Positions 9,436 to 19,554 are shown, numbered from the stretch's first letter. The stretch is DNA of 64,000 nt from CAWCTB01 sp963798275 (GCA_963798275.1 CAWCTB010000039.1:1-64000), one strand, 5' to 3'. The notes: generated by a model not told the origin, from the letters alone. Numbers and translations: made by a program.

Positions 9436-10410
9436 ATGCCCACCCTCACCTATCTCGAAGCCATCCGCCAGGGTATCTGGGAGGAGATGGAGCGCGATCC
9501 CGCCGTCTTCTGCATCGGCGAGGACATCGGCATCTACGGTGGCGCATTCAAAGTCACCGACGGCCTGATCCATCGCTTTGGGCCCGAGCGCGTGGTCGAT
9601 ACCCCCATCTCCGAGATGGCCATCGTCAACGCCAGCTTCGGCGCGGCCCTCACCGGATTGCGCCCGGTGGCGGAATTCCAGTTCATGGACTTCATCGGCT
9701 GCGCCTTCAACCAGATCACCAACCTGCTGGCCAAGGCGCACTTCCGCTGGGGAGCCCCCGTTCCGGTCGTCTTGCGTGGGCCTTCCGGCGGTGGCGTGCA
9801 CGGCGGCCCGTTCCATTCCCAAAATCCCGAAGCGTATTTCGCGCACACGCCTGGCCTGAAGGTCGTCTGCCCGGCGAGCGCCTACGACGCCAAGGGACTG
9901 ATCAAGTCGGCCATCCGCGACAATAACCCGGTTATCTTCTTCGAGCACAAGTACCTCTACCGGCGCATCAAGGAAGAGGTCCCCGCCCGCGATTACACCG
10001 TCCCCATCGGCCAGGCGCGGGTGGTCCGCGAGGGCCGCGACGTTAGCGTCATCACCTATGCGGCGATGGTGTATGTCGCGCTCGAAGCCGCACAAATCCT
10101 GGCACAAGAGGGCATCGAACTGGAAGTCGTCGACCTGCGCACCGTGCTGCCGCTGGACCGCTACGCCATCCGCCAGACCGTCGAGAAGACCAATCGCGTG
10201 ATCGTGCTGCACGAAGACACCAGGACCGGAGGGATCGCCGGAGAAGTTGCGGCCATCATCAACGAGGAGTGCTTCGACGCGCTCGATGCTCCCATCGTCC
10301 GCATCGCCTCGGCCGATACGCCGGTGCCCTTTTCGCCTCCGCTGGAAGAAGCCTTCCTGCCCAAGGTGGAAGACGTGGTGCGCGAGGCTCGCAGATTGCG
10401 GAATTATTGA
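9436..10410 (+). CDS. 2-oxoacid dehydrogenase E1 component, beta subunit
   Basis: Second half of the ThDP-dependent E1 heterotetramer, 324 residues, a normal length and an unbroken frame. PTLTYLEAIRQGIWEEMERDP and GEDIGIYGGAFKVTDGL are typical of the N-terminal pyrimidine-binding domain; AEFQFMDFIGCAFNQI and HEDTRTGGIAGEV (C-terminal transketolase domain) follow. ATG 9436 is chosen because sequence upstream of it in the same frame is not family-like and runs into the antitoxin promoter. It is separated from E1 alpha by the 0.6 kb toxin-antitoxin pair on the opposite strand, so co-transcription of alpha and beta would require read-through of that insert. Confidence 0.93.
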   Translation: MPTLTYLEAIRQGIWEEMERDPAVFCIGEDIGIYGGAFKVTDGLIHRFGPERVVDTPISEMAIVNASFGAALTGLRPVAEFQFMDFIGCAFNQITNLLAKAHFRWGAPVPVVLRGPSGGGVHGGPFHSQNPEAYFAHTPGLKVVCPASAYDAKGLIKSAIRDNNPVIFFEHKYLYRRIKEEVPARDYTVPIGQARVVREGRDVSVITYAAMVYVALEAAQILAQEGIELEVVDLRTVLPLDRYAIRQTVEKTNRVIVLHEDTRTGGIAGEVAAIINEECFDALDAPIVRIASADTPVPFSPPLEEAFLPKVEDVVREARRLRNY

Positions 10411-10539
10411 CGCCGCAAGGAATCACCGTGATGTTTCCTCCACGGTCAAGCGCCGTATGGCGAAGCCTCACCCGGAGCGTACGATAAAGTGTTTCCGGCA
10501 GGTGGTACGCTTCAGCATGGTTTAAGGTAGGAAACGATA

Positions 10540-10566
10540 GGGTGGTGCGATTCCACCCGTAAGGAG
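10540..10566 (+). promoter_or_regulatory. Small hairpin and ribosome-binding site before the cytochrome gene
   Basis: GGGTGG (10540-10545) can pair with CCACCC (10553-10558) just upstream of a strong AAGGAG (10561-10566), 4 bases before ATG 10571. Its effect on translation is not known. Confidence 0.4.
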
Positions 10567-10570
10567 CACT

Positions 10571-11126
10571 ATGCGCGGTTTTATCGTGGGAATTCTGTTG
10601 ACGCTGTTGGTTGTCTTCGGCGGTGCGTATTTCTACGCCACGACGGGTCATTTCGATACCCGGGCGGTGCCCAATACGCCTAGCGCCTTTGAGCGCCGGA
10701 CCGCGAACCATTCGCTCGATGAATGGGTCGACGCCCACGCTCCCAAGCAGGAGAACCCGTTCCAGCCCACCATGGACAACATCATGGACGGCTCCATGAC
10801 CTACGACAAGCATTGCGCGTTTTGTCATGGCAGACCTGAAGCAGCCCAACTCGCCCATGAAAACCAAGTTCTATCCTCCGGTGCCGCAGCTTATGACCTT
10901 CACTCCCGACGACCCTGACGCGAACCTGTTCTACGTCACCAAGTACGGTATTCGCTTCACGGCCATGCCTGGATGGGATGGGGTGCTCACTGACGACGAC
11001 ATTTGGAAAACCGTGCTGTTCATCAAGAACTCCAGCAAGATGAAGGACAACCCGACGCAGCAGAACCCGCAGGGCGCCGGGCAGACGGATAATTCCAAGC
11101 CGCCTGAGCCACAACCGAAGCCGTGA
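10571..11126 (+). CDS. Membrane-anchored monoheme c-type cytochrome, frame broken near 10826
   Basis: An N-terminal hydrophobic segment (about residues 4-24) anchors or exports the protein, and CAFCHG (C82, C85, H86) is a c-type heme site. The frame shifts at about 10824-10830, just after the heme motif; the other frame reads ADLKQPNSPMKTKFYPP and continues with GIRFTAMPGWDGVLTDDDIWKTVLFIKN, where the Met of TAMPGW is a good sixth heme ligand and IWKTVLFI is the usual C-terminal helix. The tail is Pro/Gln-rich. Its role in electron transfer is general; the partner is unknown. Confidence 0.85.
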
Positions 11127-11164
11127 ATTCTCACCCGTTCCGAGCAATAAGTCCGCGTAATAAC

Positions 11165-11193
11165 AAAGAGCCGCACCATGCGGCTCTTTTTTT
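11165..11193. terminator. Intrinsic terminator between convergent genes
   Basis: AAAGAGCCGC-ACCAT-GCGGCTCTTT followed by further T residues: a perfect 10 bp stem with a T tract, and an A tract on the other side, so it should work in both directions for the cytochrome and the LolA-like gene. Confidence 0.92.
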
Positions 11194-11213
11194 AGCCCGG
11201 TAGCAGGCCCGCC

Positions 11214-11894
11214 CTATCCATTAGGCCGCAAGACTTTCGTCTTGCTGTTGGTCTTCAGCTTGAACACGTCGTTGGAAATCTTCTCGTTCAGCCGGATATT
11301 GTCGTACTTGGCCAGGCGATAGTCCCCCGAGGGCTCCTGAAATCTCTGCTGCACGCTGACCCCGCGAGCCGGATCGATCCACAAGGTAATCATCGAGAAC
11401 ATGCCCTTTACCTTGGGCGACTTCGGTATCAGCTCCAGCTTGCCGGCATTCACGCCCTGCACTTGTTCCGAGCCCGCATACTCTACGTCGAACGACTTTT
11501 CCAGGTCATGTCCGCTGCCGCCAAATCCCAGCACCAGGAAACTTTCGAAGTCGCTCTTTTTCTTGCCGGAGTTGTATTCCGTTACCTGGTTGATCGACGG
11601 CTGATATACGCTGACCAGGCCGCCCGTGAACAGCACGTATTTCTTGTCGGGCGAGGTGATGTCGGCCGCCATCTGCACGTCGCTGCCCTGGCGGCGAAAG
11701 TACATCGTGCCCTTCTGGAAATCGTGCTCGTCCACGACCTTCTGGTATTGGTCCCAGACAAAATCACACTGGGCAGTCTTGAAGTTGGCTGCCGCCTGGT
11801 CCATCGATTTCAGGATGACTTCCAGACTCTGCGCCTGCGCCAACCCGGCGGAGAGCACTAACCCTGCAGCTAATGCAACGATTCTCTGTCTCAT
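11214..11894 (-). CDS. LolA-like outer-membrane lipoprotein carrier family protein
   Basis: A 226-residue periplasmic protein with a signal peptide (cleavage near AQA-QS, residue 21-22). The body SLEVILKSMDQAAANFKTAQCDFVWDQYQKVV...KGTMYFRRQG...DITSPDKKYVLFTGGLVSVYQP...EYNSGKKKSDFESFLVLGFGGSG and the late DVFKL follow the LolA/LolB beta-barrel pattern. Such proteins carry hydrophobic lipoprotein acyl chains across the periplasm; whether this is the main LolA or a paralogue cannot be told. It is last in a run mutS2 - small membrane protein - this gene with gaps of 50-60 bases. Confidence 0.82.
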   Translation of the reverse strand: MRQRIVALAAGLVLSAGLAQAQSLEVILKSMDQAAANFKTAQCDFVWDQYQKVVDEHDFQKGTMYFRRQGSDVQMAADITSPDKKYVLFTGGLVSVYQPSINQVTEYNSGKKKSDFESFLVLGFGGSGHDLEKSFDVEYAGSEQVQGVNAGKLELIPKSPKVKGMFSMITLWIDPARGVSVQQRFQEPSGDYRLAKYDNIRLNEKISNDVFKLKTNSKTKVLRPNG

Positions 11895-11951
11895 GCTTTT
11901 CTCGGTATTTGGATTGAACCCAGCGGCTGGCTCGACGCGGTGTGATGGTGC

Positions 11952-12320
11952 CTAGTGATGGGCCCAAACCTGGTACCCAACCACTTTGTGTTTGTTGTCG
12001 CGCACCGGCTCGTAGCGATCAATACTGATCTCGCCCGCGATTGGAGCCAACACTCGCTCCAGCGACTCGCGAATGTCTGCATCGCTGTCCGCCTTCACCG
12101 CCGACGCATCCACCTTGTAGACAAAGCCATTGCCTTCCTGTTTGACGACGACCTCGGTTTGATTCGGCGACCGTTCCACCGGTTTGTCGCGGAAGTTGAT
12201 CCACAAAGGCGCAAGGAAAATGAACGCCAGAATGAGCGTCACCATCACGTCGTAATGGACGCCGCCCCGCGGATACATCCACCAGATGTAGCCTTTGATG
12301 GTTTCGCTGATTTTGCCCAT
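11952..12320 (-). CDS. Small single-pass membrane protein, unknown function
   Basis: A 122-residue protein starting MGKISETIKGYIWWMYPRGG, with one hydrophobic segment (VMVTLILAFIFLAPLWINF, about 26-44) and a soluble C-terminal part with charged helices (DADIRESLERVLAPI) and EISIDRYEPV. No family was recognised. The topology and the stretch after the membrane segment (FRDKPVERSPNQTEVVVK) resemble small ExbD-like or periplasmic adaptor proteins, but this is only an impression. It is probably co-transcribed with mutS2 (52-base gap) and the LolA-like gene (57-base gap). Confidence 0.7.
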   Translation of the reverse strand: MGKISETIKGYIWWMYPRGGVHYDVMVTLILAFIFLAPLWINFRDKPVERSPNQTEVVVKQEGNGFVYKVDASAVKADSDADIRESLERVLAPIAGEISIDRYEPVRDNKHKVVGYQVWAHH

Positions 12321-12372
12321 CGCAGATAAGTTTAGAGAGCCGCGCTGGGAACCGCAAGGAACGCAGACCGCT

Positions 12373-14873
12373 CTACGACCGTAGTTCGACCACGGTAGCT
12401 CCGCCGCCACCTTCGTTCTGCGGCGGTTCCGAGACCGATGCCACGTGCGGATGGCTTTGCAGGAACTGCCGGATCGCCTTGCGCAGAATGCCCATGCCGC
12501 TGCCGTGCACCACGCGCAGCCGCACCGCGCCCGCCAGAAATGCCCGGTCAACGAACTTTTCCACCGCGCGCGTAGCATCGTCCACGTTCTGGCCGATGAC
12601 GTTGATCTCGGTGGGCACGCTGTCGTCCTCGCGCGACAAAGACACGCTGATTCCCTTGGCGCGAGCCGCTGCCACCGGATTGGCTCCGGCACGCATCACG
12701 ACATCGGCGACATCATCGCGCGCTACCTTCATCTTCATCGGCCCCACCGCGACTTCGAAGCTGTCGTCCTCGTAGTGGCGCAGCACCTTGCCGTCGCGGC
12801 CCAATGACTTCAGGCGCACCGTGTCGCCAACCGCAACACTCTGCACCACGTGCGGTTTCGCATTCGCGTCGCCGCTGTCGGAACCGGTCGTGTGCGCCAC
12901 CACCGTGGAATCGAACTGCTCGCGGAATTCACGGCGCATCTTGGCGATGCGGCGCTCCGCATCCTTGGACAGTTTCAGCGCCTGCGCCCGGTCCTGCACG
13001 GCGTTGACCGTCTCGCGCGCGCGATACTCGAAGTCGCGCAGCACGCTTTCCAGTTTCTTCTCCAGCTCGCGAATCTTTTCGCGCTGTTCTTTCTTGCCCT
13101 CGGTGGCCAGCTGATTGCGCTCCCGGGCAACTTCCTGCTCGCGGAAACGCAAGGCCGCGCGCTCGCTGTCGATCTGCCGCAGCTCCGTATGCAAACGATC
13201 GAGAAAGCGCGAAACATCCTGCCCCTGCGACGTCATTCGCTCCCGCGCATTGCCGACGATCTCCGGATTGAGCCCGATTTGCTGCGCGATGTTGATGCCC
13301 GCCGAAGCCCCCGGCACGCCGATCCGCAATTCATACGTCGGAGCCAGCGTCTGCTCGTCGAACCCGACAGCCGCGTTCAGCACGCCCGGGTTGTTGGCCG
13401 CATACACCTTGAGGGCGGTGTGATGAGTCGAGATGATGCTGACGCAGGCCGAGCGCCGGAAGTAGTCCGCAATGGCAACCGCCAGGGCGGCGCCTTCCTC
13501 GGGATCGGTGGCCGAGCCCAGTTCGTCCAATAGCACAAGCGATTGTGGCGTCGCCTGGTGCGAGATGAAGTCGATGTTGGTGACGTGGGCCGAGAACGTA
13601 GAAAGGTTCTGCTCAATGGACTGGTAGTCGCCGATATCGGCGAAGACGCCATCGAAAATCGGCAGCTCCGCCCGCTCGGCGGGGACCGGTATCCCGGACT
13701 GCGCCATCAACGCCAACAGGCCGATGGTCTTCAGCGCAACCGTTTTCCCGCCCGTGTTGGGACCGCTGATGATCGAACTGCCGGTGATCGCCATCCAGCT
13801 CGACACTCAGCGGAACTACCGCCATGCCCCTGGGCTTGAGGGTGCGCTCCAGCAGAGGATGACGGGCGTTGCGCAGCACCAGCGAATCGCGAACCTCGCC
13901 GTCCTGCCGGTCGCCGCCGGGTGTCTCAGGCTCTGTCGCCGCATCCCCGTTAAACCCCAGCAGCTTCACCGCCACGCAGTCGTAGTCCTGGGCGAAGCGC
14001 GCTTTGGCGAATTGCAGCTCGAGCTCTGCCAGGATCTCGACCGCTGCCGCCAACGCCTCGGCAAGCTCGCCAATCTTCCCGGTCATCTCCAGCAGGATGC
14101 GGTGTATTTCGGCCTGCTCTTCGTCGTGCAGACGCACCAGCTCGTTGTTCTGCTCAATCGTTTCCAGCGGCTCGATGAACACTGTCTGGCCGCTGGAAGA
14201 CGCTCCGTGCGCCACTCCCTGCACTCGCCGGCGCTGCTCGACTTTTACGGGAATGACAAAGCGCTCGCCGCGAATCGTGACCAACTCTTCCTGGACCGCG
14301 CCCCCTTCCGACAGCCGCCGCAGATACGAGCGCAGCGACTCCTGGATCGACCGCTTTTGCTTTTCGATCTCCCGACGAATGCGGGCCAGCTCGGGCGAAG
14401 CCCTGTCATCCAGCGTGCCGTCGGGCAGGATCTTGTTGCGGAAATAGCGCAGCAGCGGCGTGAAGTCTGCTAAGCCCCCGGAAAGCTCCGTCACGGCCTG
14501 CCATTTCGCCTGGACCTCGACCGCCGGATGCAGCAGCGATCTCGCGCCACTCGGCCGCGCGGTCCGCCAGCAGCAGCACGTCGCGAATCTCGCTCAGCTC
14601 CAGCGATGCGCCGCGAATGCGCGACTTTTCGATCAGCGCTGTCGGATCCAGCAGCCCGTGAAAGTCGAAGCGGCCGCCGGCCCGCAGATATCCGCGCACC
14701 TCCTCGGTCAACTGTTGCTGGCGCTCGATCCCGACGCCGTCCTGCGCTGGCGCGAGTTGCAGGACCCGCTCGCGGCCCAAGGCCGAGCCGGTGTATGCCG
14801 CCAGCAGTTGGCGCAGCAGGTCGAATTCGAGCACGCGTTCGCTGGTGTGTTGGACGGCGGCAGGAGAGGTCAT
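12373..14873 (-). CDS. mutS2: MutS2 family protein, two frame breaks
   Basis: A MutS-related ATPase with a C-terminal Smr nuclease domain; family members suppress recombination and, in Bacillus, split collided ribosomes. It reads in three segments: N-terminal helical core (TSERVLEFDLLRQLLAAYTGSALGRERV), clamp/core (TELSGGLADFTPLLRYFRNKILPDG ... QTVFIEPLETIEQNNEL), and the ATPase with Walker A GPNTGGKT, Walker B SLVLLDELGSATDPEEG and STHHTALK, then a long coiled coil and the Smr motif HGSGMGILRKAI. Frame shifts lie near 14525-14540 and 13795-13805, both inside conserved sequence, so the gene is probably intact in the cell. Confidence 0.93.
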
Positions 14874-15110
14874 GAGTGACTCGCCCTATGGTAACCGAGA
14901 TACCGGGACCCACGACGCGCGGGACGATTCATCTGGCGTTCACTCATCGGGAAGCGCCGCTACCACTTATGCCCATCTCCCTATACACTGTTCCGTCAAA
15001 CTCAGAACTCGGTTGGACATCTCCATGCCGAATCAGGGGACTGAGTCGCGGACACCGTAACCTTTGGGCAACGCAGTCATCTAAACGGCTTTACCTTCAC
15101 AGGGGAGTAC
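14874..15110. promoter_or_regulatory. Divergent spacer between mutS2 and zwf
   Basis: A 237 bp gap with no further gene recognised; it should hold the promoters of both flanking genes. AGGGGA (15099-15104) lies before the zwf ATG at 15111. Confidence 0.4.
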
Positions 15111-16479
15111 ATGGCGCAGCGTAATTCCGATGCACTCGTCTTCTTCGGCGCAACTGGCGACCTCGCCTACAAAAAGATCTTCCCCGCGCTCCACAGCATG
15201 GTCCAGCACAATGCCTTGAACGTGCCCGTGATCGGCGTTGCCAAATCGGGCTGGACGATCGATCAATTGCGGGAGCGCGCCAAGGACAGCATTGCCAAGT
15301 ACGGCGGCGGCGTGGACGACGCGGCCTTCCAGACGCTCTGCGAACAGCTGAGCTACATCGACGGCGACTACAAGGACGAGAACACCTACGTCGCCGCTTC
15401 GTTCGCAGCTCGGCGACGCCCAACTGCCGACCCACTACCTGGCCATTCCACCCAGCATGTTTCCGGTTGTGGTGCAGGGTCTAGGTATGTCCGATTGCGG
15501 CAAGAATGCCCGCGTCATCGTGGAAAAACCGTTTGGCCGCGATCTGGTTTCCGCGCGCAAGCTCAACGACACCTTGCACCAGGTCTTCCCCGAAGAATGC
15601 ATCTTCCGCATCGACCACTATCTGGGCAAAGAAGCGGTCGAGAATCTCATCATCTTCCGCTTCGCCAACAGTTTCCTCGAGCCCATCTGGAACCGCAATT
15701 ACATCCACAGCGTGCAGATCACCATGGCCGAAAAGTTCGGCGTGGAAGGCCGCGGCAAGTTCTACGAAGAGGCCGGGGCCATCCGCGATGTCGTGCAGAA
15801 CCACATGCTGCAGGTGGTGGCCTTCCTCGCCATGGAGCCGCCCACCACCATGTACGTGGACTCGGTGCGCGACGAGCAGGTCAAAATCTTTCGCACCATC
15901 CCGCCGCTCAGCCCTGCGAACATCATCCGCGGCCAGTTCCGCGGCTATCGCGAAGAGGCGGGCGTCAATCCTCACTCCGACGTCGAGACCTTTGCCGCCC
16001 TGCGCCTGGAAATCGATTCCTGGCGCTGGTCGGGCGTGCCCTTCCTCATTCGCGCCGGCAAGCGGCTGCCCACCACGGCGACGGAAGTTTACGTGAAGCT
16101 GCGCAAGCCTCCGCTGGCCAAGGGCGGCCCCGAGGGCCGCAACTACTTCCGCTTCCGCCTCGGTCCCGACATCGAGCTCAGCATCGGCGGACGCGTCAAG
16201 CGCCCTGGCCCGCTCATGGTGCCCATGCCGGTGGAGCTGTCGGCGGTGAAGTACACCTCCAACGACGAGATGGATGCCTACGAGCGCCTGCTGACCGACG
16301 CCATGAAGGGCGACCCGTTGCTCTTCGTTCGCCAGGACGCGGTAGAGGCCGCGTGGGGAATCGTCGATCCCATCCTTGGCGATTGCTGCCCGGTGGAAAC
16401 CTACGAGCCCGGTACCTGGGGTCCGGCCGACGCGCGGGAACTGGCAGCCGACATCGGCGGCTGGCACGATCCCGATTGA
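15111..16479 (+). CDS. zwf: Glucose-6-phosphate 1-dehydrogenase, frame broken near 15405
   Basis: Oxidises glucose 6-phosphate to 6-phosphogluconolactone, feeding the pentose phosphate pathway. NADP-binding FGATGDLAYKKIFPAL at the N-terminus, EKPFGRD, the catalytic RIDHYLGKE, and the C-terminal half (RAGKRLPTTATEVYVKLRKPP, DAYERLLTDAM) are all present. The first frame is correct to VAASF near 15400; the protein resumes in another frame as QLGDAQLPTHYLAIPPSMFPVV. A single indel near 15405 explains it. Total length (about 455 residues) is slightly short of the usual 480-500. Confidence 0.94.
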
Positions 16480-16493
16480 AGCGAACGGTAGAG

Positions 16494-16545
16494 CTGGCCT
16501 TCAGGCCAGCGTACAGGCCGTTGAAGATGTTCGTGGGCTTGAGTC
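16494..16545. repeat. REP-like palindromes downstream of zwf
   Basis: CTGGCCTTCAGGCCAG at 16494-16509, preceded by GGTAGAG; the same GGTAGAGCTGGCCTTCAGGC unit recurs at 36467 and 41616. GTGGGCTTGAGTCCAC follows at about 16530-16545. These lie between convergent genes. Confidence 0.7.
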
Positions 16546-16604
16546 CACGACGAATCTCTTTCCCGAATATCTCACTCTCTTCAGCTCTGCCGTAACCTGC
16601 CCAC

Positions 16605-17258
16605 CTACACCCGTTTGCCGGAGACGTACGCACTTCCCGCGATCACAAACCGCAGCGGCTGCTCGATCGCTTTGGTGATGCCGACACGAGGTGTGGCCAC
16701 AATCCGCTCTGGCCGGTAGCCATCGTCGGCCAGCCATAAGTCTGATTTGCGCGTGGTAAGGTCCTTGCCGTTGTCGCGCTCCCGGGTGATGTCCAGCGCC
16801 TCGGCCATCCGTCCCGGCCCACTCGCGATCAGCCGCAATTGCGCTGGACGCTGCAACCGCGCGAAATCCAGCCCCCGTGCTTCAGCCATCGCCTCAAGAC
16901 CCGCTATGGGCTCCATGGCGCGAAATAGCACCCCTCCGCCATCGCCCTCCGGCATGCAGGACACATTCAGGCAGTAGTGATTGCCGTAGATGAAATACAC
17001 ATAGGCGTGCCCGGGAGGCCCGAACAGCACCGCATTGCGCGGGGTACGCCCTGAGTACGCGTGAGCGGCCGGATCTTCGGCGCCCAGATAGGCCTCGTCT
17101 TCCACGATGCGCCCGGCCAGCAGCTTTCTTCCCTGCCGCCGAACCAGCAATTTGCCCAGCAGCTCGCGCGCCACCGTGACTGGATCGCGGCTAAAGAATT
17201 CTCGCCTCAGCACGGCTGCCTCGCGCACGCTCTGAGCGGAATGGCCCGTGCCGCTCAA
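16605..17258 (-). CDS. DNA-3-methyladenine glycosylase (AAG/MPG family)
   Basis: Base-excision repair enzyme that flips and removes alkylated purines. A 217-residue protein with EFFSRDPVTVARELLGKLLVR, the active-site segment AGRIVEDEAYLGAEDPAAHAYSGRTPRNAVLFGPPGHAYVYFIYG (catalytic Glu in VEDEAY) and NVSCMPEGDGGGVLFRAMEPI, all as in human AAG. Full length. It overlaps the preceding methyltransferase gene by 4 bases (ATGA), implying translational coupling. Confidence 0.95.
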   Translation of the reverse strand: MSGTGHSAQSVREAAVLRREFFSRDPVTVARELLGKLLVRRQGRKLLAGRIVEDEAYLGAEDPAAHAYSGRTPRNAVLFGPPGHAYVYFIYGNHYCLNVSCMPEGDGGGVLFRAMEPIAGLEAMAEARGLDFARLQRPAQLRLIASGPGRMAEALDITRERDNGKDLTTRKSDLWLADDGYRPERIVATPRVGITKAIEQPLRFVIAGSAYVSGKRV

Positions 17259-18025
17259 CCCTTAACAGCCATCACCCGCAGGCGCTTGTAGTCCACCACC
17301 CAGCGGCCATCGTGATACAGGTGAGGCTTGGCCAGTTCCTCCACCCGGCTCAGGAACAACGGCCGTTGCTCCGGCTCGAGCTTCTCCAACATGAAGCGGC
17401 CAAACATCTCCAGCCAGGTCGCCAGACCGCGCTCTCCCTCCAGCGGTGTCGGTCGGTCGAACAGTACCGCGAAATTCACGTACAGCCCGTGAGACTCGAG
17501 CAGCGAAGCATACCTTCCGATCGACGGGTAGTACCACGGCGAGAGCTTCTCCGGGTCCTTCACGCCGAATTCCCGCAACGCCTTTACGGCTGAAGACCAC
17601 ACGTGGCGGATGTTGCCTCGGCCGCCCATCTCGAACACGAATCGGCCACCTGGCTTCAGGGCTCGCGCGATGTCTCCCACCGCGCCTTCCTGGTTGCTCA
17701 CCCAGTGCATCGCCGCGTTGGAGAAGACCGCGTCAAACTCCTCCGCGAAGGGCATCGCCGCCGCGTCATGAACCTCAAACCGCAGCTTGGGATAATTCTT
17801 GCGGGCGCTCGCGATCATTTCCGGCGAGGAATCGATGCCTACGACTTCAGCGCCACTCTCGGCGATTTCTGCCGTCAGTTGTCCCGTTCCGCAGCCAACA
17901 TCGAGAATGCGCTCCCCCGATTTCGGCGCCAGAAACTGCAACAGGTCGCGACCGTACTGCCACGCCCACGAATGACTCGCCTGGTACAGCTCAGGATTCC
18001 ACTGTTGCGCGGTTGCCGTGCTCAT
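17255..18025 (-). CDS. Class I SAM-dependent methyltransferase
   Basis: A 256-residue protein with the SAM motif ILDVGCGTGQLTAEIAESG, then VVGIDSS (motif II acid), FDAVFSNAAMHWV and RALKPGGRFVFEMGG. It closest resembles the trans-aconitate/ubiE-like small-molecule methyltransferases; the substrate is unknown. An in-frame ATG at 18061 would add 12 residues, but MSTATAQQWNPELYQ at 18025 is the more natural start. It overlaps the DNA glycosylase start by 4 bases. Confidence 0.85.
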   Translation of the reverse strand: MSTATAQQWNPELYQASHSWAWQYGRDLLQFLAPKSGERILDVGCGTGQLTAEIAESGAEVVGIDSSPEMIASARKNYPKLRFEVHDAAAMPFAEEFDAVFSNAAMHWVSNQEGAVGDIARALKPGGRFVFEMGGRGNIRHVWSSAVKALREFGVKDPEKLSPWYYPSIGRYASLLESHGLYVNFAVLFDRPTPLEGERGLATWLEMFGRFMLEKLEPEQRPLFLSRVEELAKPHLYHDGRWVVDYKRLRVMAVKG

Positions 18026-18096
18026 GCCGTCCATTGTAGGCGCGTCGCGCCCGCCTTTCACACGGTTTGCATCCTATACAATCAAAATGGGAAATC

Positions 18097-19203
18097 ATGA
18101 ACAAGATGATCTTGGCCAACCTGGTGCATCGGCCCTTCCGCACCTTCATCAGCATCGTCGCCGTCGCGGTTGAGGTGACCCTGATTCTGCTGATTGTGGG
18201 GCTCTCCATCGGCATGTTGACCGATGCCAAGAACCGCCAGGTCGGCATTGGCGCCGACATCATGGTGCAGCCTCCGGGTTCGTCCTTGCTCATGGGCGTC
18301 AGCGGAGCCCCGGTCTCCATCAAGGTGGCCGACAAGCTGCGTAAGCTCGATCACGTTGTCGCCGTCGCCCCGGTCGTCACCCAGCTCTCCACCGCCGGCA
18401 ATCTGGAGGTCATCGACGGCATCGACTTGCGCTCATTCGAGGCCATGGGCGGTCCCTTTCATTATTTATCCGGAGGGCCGTTTCAGGGTCCGGATGACAT
18501 TCTGGTGGACGACTACATCGCCTCCTCGAAGCACTTGAAGGTCGGCGACACCATCGAGACCCTCAACCACGAGTTTCGCATCGCCGGCATCGTCGAGCAC
18601 GGCAAAGGTGCGCGCAAGTTCTTGCCCATCCAGACCTTGCAGGACTTGATCGGCGCGCAGGGCAAAGCCTCCATCTTTTACGTCAAGCTCGACGATCCCA
18701 ACAACGCCGACGCCGTCGTTAAAGAAATCAAGGCGATCCCCGGCATGGAGCAGTACGGCGTCCACTCGCTGAAGGAATACCTCAGCCTGATGAGTTCCAG
18801 CAGCATTCCCGGCCTCTCGACCTTCATCGATGTGGTGATCGGCATCTCCATGGTGATCGGCTTCATCGTCATCTTCCAGGCGATGTACGCTGCGGTCATG
18901 GAGCGCACCCGCGAGATCGGCATCCTGAAATCGCTCGGCGCCGGCAAGCTCTATATCGTCAACGTGATCTTGCGTGAGACCGTGGTGATCGCCATCGGCG
19001 GCATTCTGCTGGGCATCGTCATCAGCTTCGCCGCCAAGGCCGGATTGCGGGTAAAGTTCCAGACCCTGCCGATCCTGATCACGCCGGGCTGGTGGCTGGT
19101 GCGCGCCCCCATCATCGCGGTGGTCGGCGCGCTGCTGGGCGCTGTGTACCCAGCCATGAAAGCCGCCCAGAAAGACCCCATCGACGCGCTGGCGTACGAA
19201 TAG
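18097..19203 (+). CDS. ABC transporter permease, FtsX/MacB family
   Basis: A 368-residue integral membrane protein: membrane segment about 17-40, a large extracytoplasmic MacB-type domain (about 45-240), then three membrane segments with the FtsX motif ERTREIGILKSLGAG and a final PAMKAAQKDPIDALAYE. The last motif (APxxxPxxALRxE-like) is characteristic of MacB/LolE-type permeases. No ATPase gene is adjacent, so it must use one encoded elsewhere. The start at 18097 gives MNKMILANLVHRPFRTF; the earlier ATG at 18067 has no family support. Confidence 0.88.
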   Translation: MNKMILANLVHRPFRTFISIVAVAVEVTLILLIVGLSIGMLTDAKNRQVGIGADIMVQPPGSSLLMGVSGAPVSIKVADKLRKLDHVVAVAPVVTQLSTAGNLEVIDGIDLRSFEAMGGPFHYLSGGPFQGPDDILVDDYIASSKHLKVGDTIETLNHEFRIAGIVEHGKGARKFLPIQTLQDLIGAQGKASIFYVKLDDPNNADAVVKEIKAIPGMEQYGVHSLKEYLSLMSSSSIPGLSTFIDVVIGISMVIGFIVIFQAMYAAVMERTREIGILKSLGAGKLYIVNVILRETVVIAIGGILLGIVISFAAKAGLRVKFQTLPILITPGWWLVRAPIIAVVGALLGAVYPAMKAAQKDPIDALAYE

Positions 19204-19209
19204 ATCTGT

Positions 19210-19554
19210 TTACTGCTCCAAAATGGCGAGAAGTAGCGTCACCCGCCCCCCTGATTCGGGTGTGGTCCTGACTGGAAAGCGCGGCGGTTTCTGACTTGCT
19301 GCGTCACTGATGACAGGGAAAGGCAACCGATACTGCCCTATGTGTTTCGGGATTGTCCTTATCCGCCTGGGAGGAGCTCCCGACCTGCGAGACTTCCCTC
19401 CCCTGCTCGGTCTGTACTTGGCTGGCCATTGTCGCTGGTGGCCACATGCACAAGCCAGCGGCTGCGAACACAATTCGTGGTTACCCCGGTCGCAGTCTTT
19501 ACAACCGTAGTTACAAGGGGGTGCCGACACAATCGAAGGTTCTTTTCTAGTCAC
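19210..19554 (-). CDS. Doubtful Cys-rich small ORF
   Basis: GTG at 19554 with GGAG five bases upstream opens a 114-codon frame. Near its start it reads CNYGCKDCDRGNHELC, followed by ACACGH, a cluster of cysteines and histidines that could bind zinc. The rest is Arg/Pro-rich with no recognisable family and looks like translated non-coding DNA. Listed because the spacing of Cys and the ribosome-binding site are suggestive; it may well be spurious. Confidence 0.2.
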   Translation of the reverse strand: MTRKEPSIVSAPPCNYGCKDCDRGNHELCSQPLACACGHQRQWPAKYRPSRGGKSRRSGAPPRRIRTIPKHIGQYRLPFPVISDAASQKPPRFPVRTTPESGGRVTLLLAILEQ

